Shown piece after piece: positions 1 to 7,550 of a stretch of 64,000 nucleotides of DNA. The stretch spans positions 340,440 through 404,439 of the forward strand of contig FMVL01000006.1 in NCBI GenBank assembly GCA_900102235.1, read 5' to 3'. The stretch comes from Lachnospiraceae bacterium XBB2008. Its GTDB lineage: Bacteria > Bacillota > Clostridia > Lachnospirales > Lachnospiraceae. The stretch's first letter is position 1. Every line of letters starts with the position of its first letter. The notes below the pieces were generated by a model. That model had not been told where the DNA came from. It saw only the letters and a list, made by a program, of their open reading frames with translations, and searched no databases. Made by a program: the position numbers and the translations under genes.

Positions 1-482
1 ATGAGGTCGCCGATACTCTGGAACAGATATCCATGATGGAGCCTGATTCAATGACTGTTCATTCTCTGGCCATCAAACGTGCATCCGCACTTAAGCAGCA
101 CCTTGATGAGATAGGGATCGAAGCACTTAAGAACACGGATGAGACGATGGCTCTGGCTGCTTTATCGGCCCGCAATATGGGGATGAAGCCCTATTATCTG
201 TACCGACAGAAGAATATGTCCGGTAACTTCGAGAATACCGGCTACTGTGTGCCCGGCAGGGAATGTCTGTATAACATCCTTATCATGGAAGAGATTCAGG
301 CAATCGTCGCACTCGGAGCAGGATCGATCTCCAAAAGAGTGGATTATCCCGATGATACTGATTCTGATATTCCAGTAAACATTTCCCGTGCCGAGAATCT
401 GAAGGATATAGAAAGTTATATATCGCGTATCGATGAGATGATCGAACGAAAAAAAGATCTGTTTGAACAGCAGAACATCTGA
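1..482 (+). CDS. hemZ: Oxygen-independent coproporphyrinogen dehydrogenase HemZ, C-terminal part (5' end outside window)
   Basis: The reading frame is already open at base 3 and ends with TGA at 480-482, so this is the last 159 or so residues of a gene that begins upstream. It keeps motifs typical of the HemZ C terminus: a TVHSLAIKRA stretch, MKPYYLYRQKNMSGNFENTGY, and the ECLYNILIMEE / ALGAGSISK segment. HemZ is a radical SAM protein of the HemN family that oxidatively decarboxylates coproporphyrinogen III without oxygen. The radical SAM cysteine cluster would lie upstream of the window and cannot be checked. The ATG at 33 is internal and not the start. A convergent small gene follows. Confidence 0.88.
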   Translation, partial: EVADTLEQISMMEPDSMTVHSLAIKRASALKQHLDEIGIEALKNTDETMALAALSARNMGMKPYYLYRQKNMSGNFENTGYCVPGRECLYNILIMEEIQAIVALGAGSISKRVDYPDDTDSDIPVNISRAENLKDIESYISRIDEMIERKKDLFEQQNI

Positions 483-484
483 GA

Positions 485-517
485 AAAAAGACGCATCCGG
501 TCTTACCTGGATGCGTC
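485..517 (-). terminator. Rho-independent terminator of the small reverse-strand gene
   Basis: GACGCATCC at 490-498 pairs with GGATGCGTC at 509-517. Read on the reverse strand, the stem is followed by CTTTTTTCTC. The terminator therefore serves the reverse-strand gene. Its stem includes the last codons and the TAA stop of that gene. Confidence 0.8.
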
Positions 518-745
518 TCCTGCCATAAAGTTGATGAAATGTACGGCGTCTTCGGGCTCGTATACCACAAGATCCATCTCGGGGATCACATCATCTGCAA
601 ATACCTTGGCAAGTGATACGAACTGTGAAAGCTTGGACTTAAGATTCAGTCTGTCGCCTTCACCGGTAACAAGCTCAACCTTGCCCTTGCATCCGTCAAC
701 GATCTTGAAGAAACCGTCAATGTCTTTTACGTTCTGAATTTTCAT
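503..745 (-). CDS. Conserved small protein of unknown function (80 residues)
   Basis: An 80-residue acidic protein beginning MKIQNVKDIDGFFKIVDGC. The start at 743-745 is chosen because a strong GGGAGGAAAA ribosome binding site lies just upstream on the reverse strand. An in-frame ATG 13 codons earlier has no such site. I see no signal peptide or membrane segment. The pattern of a short amphipathic helix, a strand pair (KVELVTGEGDRLNLKS) and a second helix suggests a small alpha/beta fold. I have a vague memory of similar small proteins in Lachnospiraceae genomes but know no function. It is convergent with hemZ and has its own terminator, so it is probably monocistronic. Confidence 0.7.
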   Translation of the reverse strand: MKIQNVKDIDGFFKIVDGCKGKVELVTGEGDRLNLKSKLSQFVSLAKVFADDVIPEMDLVVYEPEDAVHFINFMAGDASR

Positions 746-961
746 AATGTTTTCCTCCCTGTCGCCTCTTCCTGACGACTTCATCTTAACTTTGTTTACG
801 CCATCATTATATGCTTTTTGCCGGAGTACACAAGATATATCCCGTACAAAATATACAATAATACAACATAAAAACTGTGCATAATTACCAATAGTGTGTT
901 CTTTTTTGCTTTCGCTGAACGGAGTGGATTATTCCGCATATTTTTGAGATAATCTGTAAAC

Positions 962-990
962 TGGAAATCTATAAAGGAATTGAATATAAT
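962..990 (+). promoter_or_regulatory. Possible sigma-A promoter for the GT4/GH13/GGDEF-GH53 operon
   Basis: A consensus -10 TATAAT at 985-990 has a weak -35 TGGAAA at 962-967 with 17-bp spacing. It lies 40 bp upstream of the glycosyltransferase start. The rest of the roughly 285-bp gap from 746 to 1030 is AT-rich and shows no other clear feature. Confidence 0.4.
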
Positions 991-1030
991 ATTCTAGTTA
1001 GATATTATCCTATCGGAGAGCAGAAATCTT

Positions 1031-2359
1031 ATGAATGTTTGTCTTTTGAATGATTCTTTTCCGCCGATCATAGACGGTGTCGCCAATACGGTCATGAATT
1101 ATGCCGGTATCATACAGGCGAGGCCCGACTCGGAGGTTGTTGTAGCAACACCAAGATATCCGGATGTTGATTATAACTGTTATCCGTACCGGGTTCTGGA
1201 TTATCCAAGTATAGATACATCCAAACTGGCGTATGGATACAGAGCAGGGTATTCTCTGGCTGTCAGAGAGATCAATGAGATAGCCGAATTCGGGCCGGAT
1301 ATCATTCATACGCATTGTCCAGCAGCTTCAACTCTTATGGCGAGGATCCTGCAGTATGAGACCGGTGCGCCTGTGGTATTTACATATCATACCAAGTTTG
1401 ATGTGGATATAGAACGCGCAGTCGGAGAGGGCTTGCTCAAAAAAGAGACGATCAAGCTCATGATAAGCAATATATCCGCTTGTGACGAAGTTTGGGTAGT
1501 TTCCGAGGGGGCCGGTGAGAATATGCGTTCACTCGGATATGAGGGTGATTATCTTGTAATGCCGAACGGAGTTGACTTCCCATGTGGCAGGGTTCCGGCT
1601 GATAAAGTATATGAAGCCACGCGTGATTATGATCTGCCCGAAGATGTACCCATGTTTCTGTTTGTTGGCCGTATCATGAACTATAAGGGACTCCCGCTTA
1701 TCATGGATGCGATGGATATCCTTAACAGAGCCGGCATGGATTTCAGATGTGTCTTCGTCGGAGGCGGGGCGGATCTTGAGGGCTTAAAGAATAAGGCAGC
1801 TGATCACGGCCTGGATAAAAAAGTGATATTTACAGGTCCGATACATGACCGGGATGTCCTTCGTGCATTTAACACCAGAGCGGATCTTTTTCTTTTCCCG
1901 TCAACATATGATACGAACGGAATAGTTGTACGCGAAGCGGCTGCCTGTGGTCTTGCTTCCGTTCTGATAAAAGGTTCCTGTGCGGCTGAAGGGATCACTG
2001 ATTATCGAAACGGCTATCTGATAGACGAGACCGCAGAGGATATGGCAGCCCTTCTTAAGCAGGTATGTACGGATATGGATGCCGTACACCGCGTGGGCGA
2101 TCATGCGATGGAAGAGATATACATATCCTGGGAAGACAGTGTTTCACGCGCTTATGAACGTTATGGCGTCATCAGAGATATGGTGGCTGACGGTACGCTT
2201 ACCCGCAGACGCAAGCACAAATCTGATTATCTTATAGAAACTGCAGCTGATGTTTCGGAAGTTTTATCCAAGATCATCAGTGTGCCCCGCAACATCCGCG
2301 AGACCATCACTAATGATCTGTACAGATTATATGAAGGTATGATGGCTAACAATGACTGA
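1031..2359 (+). CDS. Glycosyltransferase family 4 (GT-B fold)
   Basis: A 442-residue soluble GT4 enzyme, close to the length of bacterial diacylglycerol glucosyltransferases and related retaining transferases. The N-terminal acceptor domain starts with a glycine-poor Rossmann strand (MNVCLLNDSFPPIIDGVANT) and has the IIHTHCP motif. The C-terminal nucleotide-sugar domain has FVGRIMNYKG and DLFLFPSTYDTNG followed by VVREAAACG. In this last part the usual E-x7-E pair is D-x7-E. A roughly 60-residue extension follows the core. A GGAGAG site precedes the ATG. The gene overlaps the next one by 8 bases, so the two are co-translated. A joined GT4 and GH13 suggests synthesis and trimming of one alpha-glucan or glycolipid; the acceptor cannot be read from sequence. 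Confidence 0.85.
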   Translation: MNVCLLNDSFPPIIDGVANTVMNYAGIIQARPDSEVVVATPRYPDVDYNCYPYRVLDYPSIDTSKLAYGYRAGYSLAVREINEIAEFGPDIIHTHCPAASTLMARILQYETGAPVVFTYHTKFDVDIERAVGEGLLKKETIKLMISNISACDEVWVVSEGAGENMRSLGYEGDYLVMPNGVDFPCGRVPADKVYEATRDYDLPEDVPMFLFVGRIMNYKGLPLIMDAMDILNRAGMDFRCVFVGGGADLEGLKNKAADHGLDKKVIFTGPIHDRDVLRAFNTRADLFLFPSTYDTNGIVVREAAACGLASVLIKGSCAAEGITDYRNGYLIDETAEDMAALLKQVCTDMDAVHRVGDHAMEEIYISWEDSVSRAYERYGVIRDMVADGTLTRRRKHKSDYLIETAADVSEVLSKIISVPRNIRETITNDLYRLYEGMMANND

Positions 2360-4022
2360 ATCCAGAGACTGGTACAAGACAGCGGTGTTTTATCAGATAT
2401 GGGTCAGGAGTTTCTGTGACGGGAACGGAGACGGTATCGGCGATCTCTATGGTGTATACGATCGTCTGGAATATGTCCGGTCTCTCGGCGTGAATGCCAT
2501 ATGGTTCAATCCGTTATATCCATCGCCCAACGCCGACTACGGATATGACATATCGGATTATTGTGACATTCATCCCGACTACGGTGACCTGGCTCAGTTT
2601 AAGAAAGTGCTGGACCGCGCACATGAACTCGGAATGAAAGTGATCATGGATCTTGTAATCAACCACACATCCGATGAGCACAGATGGTTTCAGGAGAGCC
2701 GCAAGGGAAAGGACAATCCGTACAGCGACTATTATATATGGCGGGACAAGCCCAATAACTGGAGTTCCGTTCTCGAGGGCAAGGCCTGGGAATATGACGA
2801 GATGCGCGGACAGTACTATCTGCATCTTTTTGCCCGTAAGCAGCCCGACTTAAACATGGACAATCCGGCTGTCAGAGAGGAAGTAAAGAAGATCCTCAGA
2901 TTCTGGCTGGACATGGGCGTTGACGGCTTCCGCGAGGATGTCATCAACTTTATCTCCAAAAAAGAAGGACTTCCCAATCGGATCGGCATAATCCCGATCC
3001 TGGATGAGATGAAGTACTACAAGGACGGTCCGCACATACATGAATATATGGCGGAGTTCAGGGATGTCTGCAATGAATATAATGCGGTTCAGATCGGTGA
3101 GGGACCGATGACTACGGTCGGCTCGGCACTCAAATATCTGACAGGCAGGAGCAAGTCGCTCGATATGATGTTTTCGTTTGATCATATGACGGCGGACTGT
3201 CTGTTCACCGAGTATGTGCATCTGCCGTTTAAGCTTGCGAGACTGAAGAAGGCGCTGTCCAAATGGCAGTATTCCCTGGAGGGTAAGGCGTGGAATACGC
3301 TTTATCTTGAGAATCACGACCATCCCAGGGTACTCAGCCGTTACGGAAGCGAGAGGTACCACCGTGAGAGCGGAACGATGCTGGCTGCGGTTTATCTGTT
3401 CCTTAAAGGAACGCCTTTTATATACCAGGGACAGGAGATCGGCATGACCAACATCCGTCTCATGTCCATCGAACAGTATAAGGATGTGTCCTCCAAGAAC
3501 AATTACTATTCATACCATTTAAAAGATGACGAGCAGTCAAGGCTCAGGCGGATCCATCTGTCGAGCCGTGATTCATCGCGTACTCCGATGCAGTGGGATG
3601 ACTCCGAATATGCCGGATTTTCGACCGTAACTCCGTGGTTTGGCGTCAATCCGAATTACAGGGCCATAAATGTAAAAAAACAGGAGAGTGAGAGTGATTC
3701 CATTCTGAATTTCTACAGGACCTGTATCAGACTGAGAAGTCAAAGCCCTGCACTGCTGTACGGAGAGTACAGGGAACACAACTCAAAAGAACCGAATATA
3801 TATTCATACTCGAGGAGTCTTGACGGAGAAGTATATCTGATCATATGTTCCTTCTTCATGGAAAGACTGCCGTATATAGTACCAAAGCAGTTTCGCGGAA
3901 TGAAGGCGAGACTTATGCTTACCAATTACCCTTCCAAAAGAGAGACCGGCATGGAGTTTGAGATGCCTCATACCGGTTTCAGAGTGTACCCTTACGAAGC
4001 ACTTGTACTAAGGATATCCTGA
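2352..4022 (+). CDS. GH13 alpha-glucosidase (oligo-1,6-glucosidase / dextran glucosidase type)
   Basis: A 556-residue cytoplasmic GH13 enzyme with no signal peptide, the usual length for oligo-1,6-glucosidases. All four conserved regions are visible: DLVINH at about 100-105, GFRED with nucleophile Asp196, the general acid Glu250 in QIGEG, and NHD with Asp323. PMQWDD and a C-terminal beta domain follow. It should release glucose from short alpha-1,6 (and perhaps alpha-1,4) glucosides. Trehalose-6-phosphate hydrolase belongs to the same subfamily and cannot be excluded by eye, but there is no PTS gene nearby. The gene lies between a GT4 transferase and a sugar-sensing cyclase, with a one-base gap to the next gene. 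Confidence 0.88.
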   Translation: MTESRDWYKTAVFYQIWVRSFCDGNGDGIGDLYGVYDRLEYVRSLGVNAIWFNPLYPSPNADYGYDISDYCDIHPDYGDLAQFKKVLDRAHELGMKVIMDLVINHTSDEHRWFQESRKGKDNPYSDYYIWRDKPNNWSSVLEGKAWEYDEMRGQYYLHLFARKQPDLNMDNPAVREEVKKILRFWLDMGVDGFREDVINFISKKEGLPNRIGIIPILDEMKYYKDGPHIHEYMAEFRDVCNEYNAVQIGEGPMTTVGSALKYLTGRSKSLDMMFSFDHMTADCLFTEYVHLPFKLARLKKALSKWQYSLEGKAWNTLYLENHDHPRVLSRYGSERYHRESGTMLAAVYLFLKGTPFIYQGQEIGMTNIRLMSIEQYKDVSSKNNYYSYHLKDDEQSRLRRIHLSSRDSSRTPMQWDDSEYAGFSTVTPWFGVNPNYRAINVKKQESESDSILNFYRTCIRLRSQSPALLYGEYREHNSKEPNIYSYSRSLDGEVYLIICSFFMERLPYIVPKQFRGMKARLMLTNYPSKRETGMEFEMPHTGFRVYPYEALVLRIS

Positions 4023-4023
4023 T

Positions 4024-7000
4024 ATGAAAAAGATAGCACTTATAACTGACGGATGGCGAAGATATATCACCTATGCGTGGGTTTACGGAATAACCACTCA
4101 CGCAGAGGAACTCGGCGTGGACATATGCCTGTATACATTCAATTCAAACGGTAACTTAAGCCATGATGCAAAATATAACCGGGGTGAGTACAGTTTGTTT
4201 GAAATGCCGGATTATGAATCTTTTGACGGATTCATCTTTGACTGTACAAACACCACGGATAACTCAGTAATAGACTATATGGTCGGCAAACTGAAGAACT
4301 GCGGCGTACCGGTCGTCAGTATCTCATACTTTGTTGAAGGTTTTCACTATGTGGGAAATGACAATAAACAGCTTGTCCGTGCCATGGTCGATCATATGTA
4401 TCATCATCACGGCTGCCGCCGCATGGTTTTTGCCGGAGGCCCCGAGAAAAACTTTGAAAACATACAGCGTTTCGAAGCATTCTGTGAGGCGCACCGTGAT
4501 TACGGATTGGAACTCACTCCCGAAAACTACATGTTCGGTGACTATGATTATGACACCGGAGTCAGATATCTGACTGAGTGGAGAGCAGCGGGCAAAGAAC
4601 TGCCGGATGTGTTTATATGCGCAAACGATAATATCGCTGCCGGCATATGTGCGGAAGCGGACAGAAGAGGATTAAAGATACCCGGTGATTTCAGAGTGAC
4701 GGGCTTCGATAATCTGGATAAAGCCGCATATTACAAGCCGCAGATCGCAACCGTCGATCATAACAGAGGAATCCTGGGCAGCCGTGCACTTGATATTCTG
4801 CTCAGACTCATGGACGGATACGAGGTCGATGAATATACATATGTTACCAGCAAGATAGTACCTGCGGAGAGCTGCGGCTGTTCCAATACGGGTTCCGTTA
4901 ATTACCGCGATTTTGCCAAATGGCAGATCGATTACAGTGTGGACAGGGACCGGCACGAGGAAAACATCCTTGATCTCGAGAACAGACTTGCGGAATGCAG
5001 GAACATGGAAGGATTGTTCGAGAGCTTTGCGGAATATGTATGCACGCTTGACTGCTCCGGATTATTCATCATGGTCGACGATACTCTGCTTAAGGCAAGA
5101 CTCGACGGTAGATTTTCCAGAAATACTCTGGACAAGAGCCGGATCAGGATCGTTTACGGCTGTGATAAAGGAGAGCGTGTATACTCCGTTCGTGATTATC
5201 AGGATCTGTCAGCATATTTGGGTTCCGCCGAACGTCCCAGAAGCTATATCTTTTTCCCAATTCACTTCAGAGACGAGATGGTCGGAGCCACGGTCCTGCT
5301 TGAACCGGTATTTCTGTATAATAATCCGTTCTTCTATGATGTTCATACCACATTCATCGAACGTCTGCAGAATATATACAGGCAGACTCAGCTGAAGAAT
5401 GCAGCAGATGAGATGCGCAGACTCTATAACCGCGATGTTTTGACAGGGCTCTTTAACCGTATCTCCTATAACGAGATGATCGCCCCGAGATTTGCCGAGT
5501 ATAACAGGGACGGAGTTGTGTGTGCCATGGTCTTTTTTGACGTGGATTACTTCAAGAAGATCAATGATACATACGGTCATGATTTCGGTGATAAGGTGCT
5601 GATCACGATCGCCCGTGTAATAACCGGATCCAAGCCGAAAGATTCATATGCATACCGGTTTGGCGGTGATGAATTTGTGGTGTTCATTCCTTATGCATAC
5701 GAGGAGAAACTCGAACGGTTCATGGCTAAAGTAAACTCTGAACTGGAGGCCCGAAAGATCCTTGTAAGCCAAGGATTCATAATCACCGATCCCAAATCCG
5801 ATAAGAGTCTGGAAGATTATCTCGTGATGGCTGACCAGCATATGTATGAGGTAAAAAGGGAGCGTAAGGGCGGTGCGGTTTCAAGACTGTTCGGCTCTCA
5901 GCTGTCTAAACCCGAGCCTGTATCCGAGGAAGAAAAAGCCGTAAGGATCTTCAGAAAAGGTGCGGATATTTCCAGCCTTCCCGAGAGAGAAGAAGCCGGG
6001 AACGGTTTTTTTGACATGACCGGGACTGAAAAAGAAGCGCTGGATATGCTTGCGGATTACGGGATCGATTCCGTGAGACTGCGTATATGGAACGATCCGG
6101 CCAATTACCCCGAATCGCACGGGTATTGCGATCTTAAACATACGCTTGAAATGGCCAAAAGAATAAAGGAAAAGGGAATGCATTTTCTTCTTGATTTCCA
6201 CTATTCCGATTACTGGGCAGATCCGGGTAAGCAGCGTAAACCGAAAGCATGGGAAGATCTGGACTTCGAAGCCTTAAGAAAGGCGGTTTATGACTATACC
6301 CGTGAAGTGCTTATCGAACTTTCACGTATAGATGCTCTGCCCGACATGGTCCAGATAGGGAACGAGATACGAAGCGGGATGCTTTTCCCTGAAGGAGCCG
6401 TTCCGGATTATATCGCATTATCCAAACTTGTCAATGCAGGTATCAGAGCGGTCAGGGATATGTCGGTGGATATCAAGGTCATGATACATCTTGATCAGGG
6501 CGGCAGGTTCTGTTATTTGAGAGACTGGTTCGATGCCATGTTCTCAGCCGGCCTTGACCGTATAGATGCGATCGGTATCAGTTTTTATTCTTTCTGGCAC
6601 GGCACTTACGCCGATCTGAAAGATACGATGACTCAGCTGATCGAGAGATATGATCTGCCTGTCTATGTCGTAGAAACGGCTCATCCCTGGAGACATTGCG
6701 AGAAGGAACACGTCTCTGAAGACATGATGAGATACGCAGGTCTGCCTGCCGGTGAAGAAGAGCAGAAAAAAGCTCTTGAGATCATCATGCAGATCGCATC
6801 CGAAGCATCCGGCGGCAGAGAAACCGGTGTTTACTACTGGGAACCGCTGTGCATCACGGATCAGGGATTCGGAAGCTGGGACGAGAATATGGGCATGCTT
6901 AATGCTTCGCACGTTGCGCTTAAGTCATTTGAGGCTTTCAGGGATTTTGATCCCGAGGATCCTCCGGTCGATGACCTGGATTCTTATATTGCCGGAATCT

Positions 7001-7455
7001 ATTCCAGGAGCGCGGAGCATAAGCTCCCCGCGGGTGAAAATCTTATCAGGAACGGCGATTTTTCGAATGGAACAAACGGCTGGTGGATAGTACATACGCC
7101 TGAGGATGTCGATATTCAATGCACCGACGGTGAGGTATATGTATCCTCGAAATCCAATTTCTCATTTGAGATGAGTCGTGAAATGGGCATTACCCACGCG
7201 GGAAAATACAGACTCATGGTCGATTATCGCGGCACAAACACCACAGGGGTCGATGTCACCATGTACCTGACCGTAATCACGTGTAACGGCGAAACCGTTT
7301 ATAAAAAATCAATATATCCCACGGATATCGGATTTATGACTTATTCACTTGATGATGTCGTTCTTGAACCATGTACTGTAAGAGTTGGGATCAAGATAGA
7401 AGCACCGCCTGTTTTCGGAAGGATTTCCGAGATAAAACTCGTGGAAGTAATATGA
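4024..7455 (+). CDS. LacI-like sugar sensor + GGDEF diguanylate cyclase + GH53 endo-beta-1,4-galactanase + C-terminal beta-sandwich, one polypeptide
   Basis: A 1143-residue protein with an unusual domain order. Residues 1-285 form a periplasmic-binding-protein-like sensor of LacI type with no DNA-binding helix-turn-helix; the FICANDN and VTGFDN signatures sit near 197-230. Residues 290-455 are a linker resembling a GAF region. Residues 460-615 are a GGDEF domain with an intact GGDEF at 547-551, Asp506 and Asp508 for metal, and no RxxD inhibition site. Residues 643-975 are a full-length GH53 domain with acid/base Glu781 (QIGNE) and nucleophile Glu884 (VVETAHPW). Residues 1005-1143 resemble a CBM4_9 beta-sandwich. 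No signal peptide or membrane segment is present, so it should be cytoplasmic, although GH53 galactanases are normally secreted. AAGGA lies 8 bases before the ATG. The frame is continuous, with no sign of an assembly join. Confidence 0.9.
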   Translation: MKKIALITDGWRRYITYAWVYGITTHAEELGVDICLYTFNSNGNLSHDAKYNRGEYSLFEMPDYESFDGFIFDCTNTTDNSVIDYMVGKLKNCGVPVVSISYFVEGFHYVGNDNKQLVRAMVDHMYHHHGCRRMVFAGGPEKNFENIQRFEAFCEAHRDYGLELTPENYMFGDYDYDTGVRYLTEWRAAGKELPDVFICANDNIAAGICAEADRRGLKIPGDFRVTGFDNLDKAAYYKPQIATVDHNRGILGSRALDILLRLMDGYEVDEYTYVTSKIVPAESCGCSNTGSVNYRDFAKWQIDYSVDRDRHEENILDLENRLAECRNMEGLFESFAEYVCTLDCSGLFIMVDDTLLKARLDGRFSRNTLDKSRIRIVYGCDKGERVYSVRDYQDLSAYLGSAERPRSYIFFPIHFRDEMVGATVLLEPVFLYNNPFFYDVHTTFIERLQNIYRQTQLKNAADEMRRLYNRDVLTGLFNRISYNEMIAPRFAEYNRDGVVCAMVFFDVDYFKKINDTYGHDFGDKVLITIARVITGSKPKDSYAYRFGGDEFVVFIPYAYEEKLERFMAKVNSELEARKILVSQGFIITDPKSDKSLEDYLVMADQHMYEVKRERKGGAVSRLFGSQLSKPEPVSEEEKAVRIFRKGADISSLPEREEAGNGFFDMTGTEKEALDMLADYGIDSVRLRIWNDPANYPESHGYCDLKHTLEMAKRIKEKGMHFLLDFHYSDYWADPGKQRKPKAWEDLDFEALRKAVYDYTREVLIELSRIDALPDMVQIGNEIRSGMLFPEGAVPDYIALSKLVNAGIRAVRDMSVDIKVMIHLDQGGRFCYLRDWFDAMFSAGLDRIDAIGISFYSFWHGTYADLKDTMTQLIERYDLPVYVVETAHPWRHCEKEHVSEDMMRYAGLPAGEEEQKKALEIIMQIASEASGGRETGVYYWEPLCITDQGFGSWDENMGMLNASHVALKSFEAFRDFDPEDPPVDDLDSYIAGIYSRSAEHKLPAGENLIRNGDFSNGTNGWWIVHTPEDVDIQCTDGEVYVSSKSNFSFEMSREMGITHAGKYRLMVDYRGTNTTGVDVTMYLTVITCNGETVYKKSIYPTDIGFMTYSLDDVVLEPCTVRVGIKIEAPPVFGRISEIKLVEVI

Positions 7456-7461
7456 TATAAT
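7453..7461 (+). promoter_or_regulatory. Extended -10 promoter (TGATATAAT)
   Basis: TGATATAAT overlaps the last codon and stop of the preceding gene. It is an extended -10 (TGnTATAAT) with no good -35. Transcription would start near 7468, inside the folded leader described next. The same nine bases recur at 26856 and 31809. Confidence 0.5.
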
Positions 7462-7462
7462 T

Positions 7463-7550
7463 GTGCGTGGAAATACATCCGTGTATTTCCATACACGCAC
7501 TGATTCCATCCTTGGAATCGCGTGGAAATACATCCATGCAAGGAGCGAAT
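7463..7550 (+). promoter_or_regulatory. Folded leader with repeated and inverted arms before the EAL gene
   Basis: GTGCGT+GGAAATACA (7463-7477) pairs with TGTATTTCC+ACGCAC (7482-7500) around a 4-base loop, with a 4-base bulge. A second hairpin, GATTCCA/TGGAATC, occupies 7502-7519. The 16-mer GCGTGGAAATACATCC occurs twice, at 7465-7480 and 7520-7535, so the middle arm can pair with either copy. The TCCTT at 7509-7513, mostly in the second loop, is complementary to the AAGGA of the ribosome binding site at 7540-7544. This is the layout of a translational switch; function is inferred. Confidence 0.5.

Noticed and set aside
7461..7550. A longer N terminus for the EAL protein starting at 7461
   Set aside because: The extra 30 codons are the repeated hairpin leader, and the ATG at 7551 has a strong AAGGAG.
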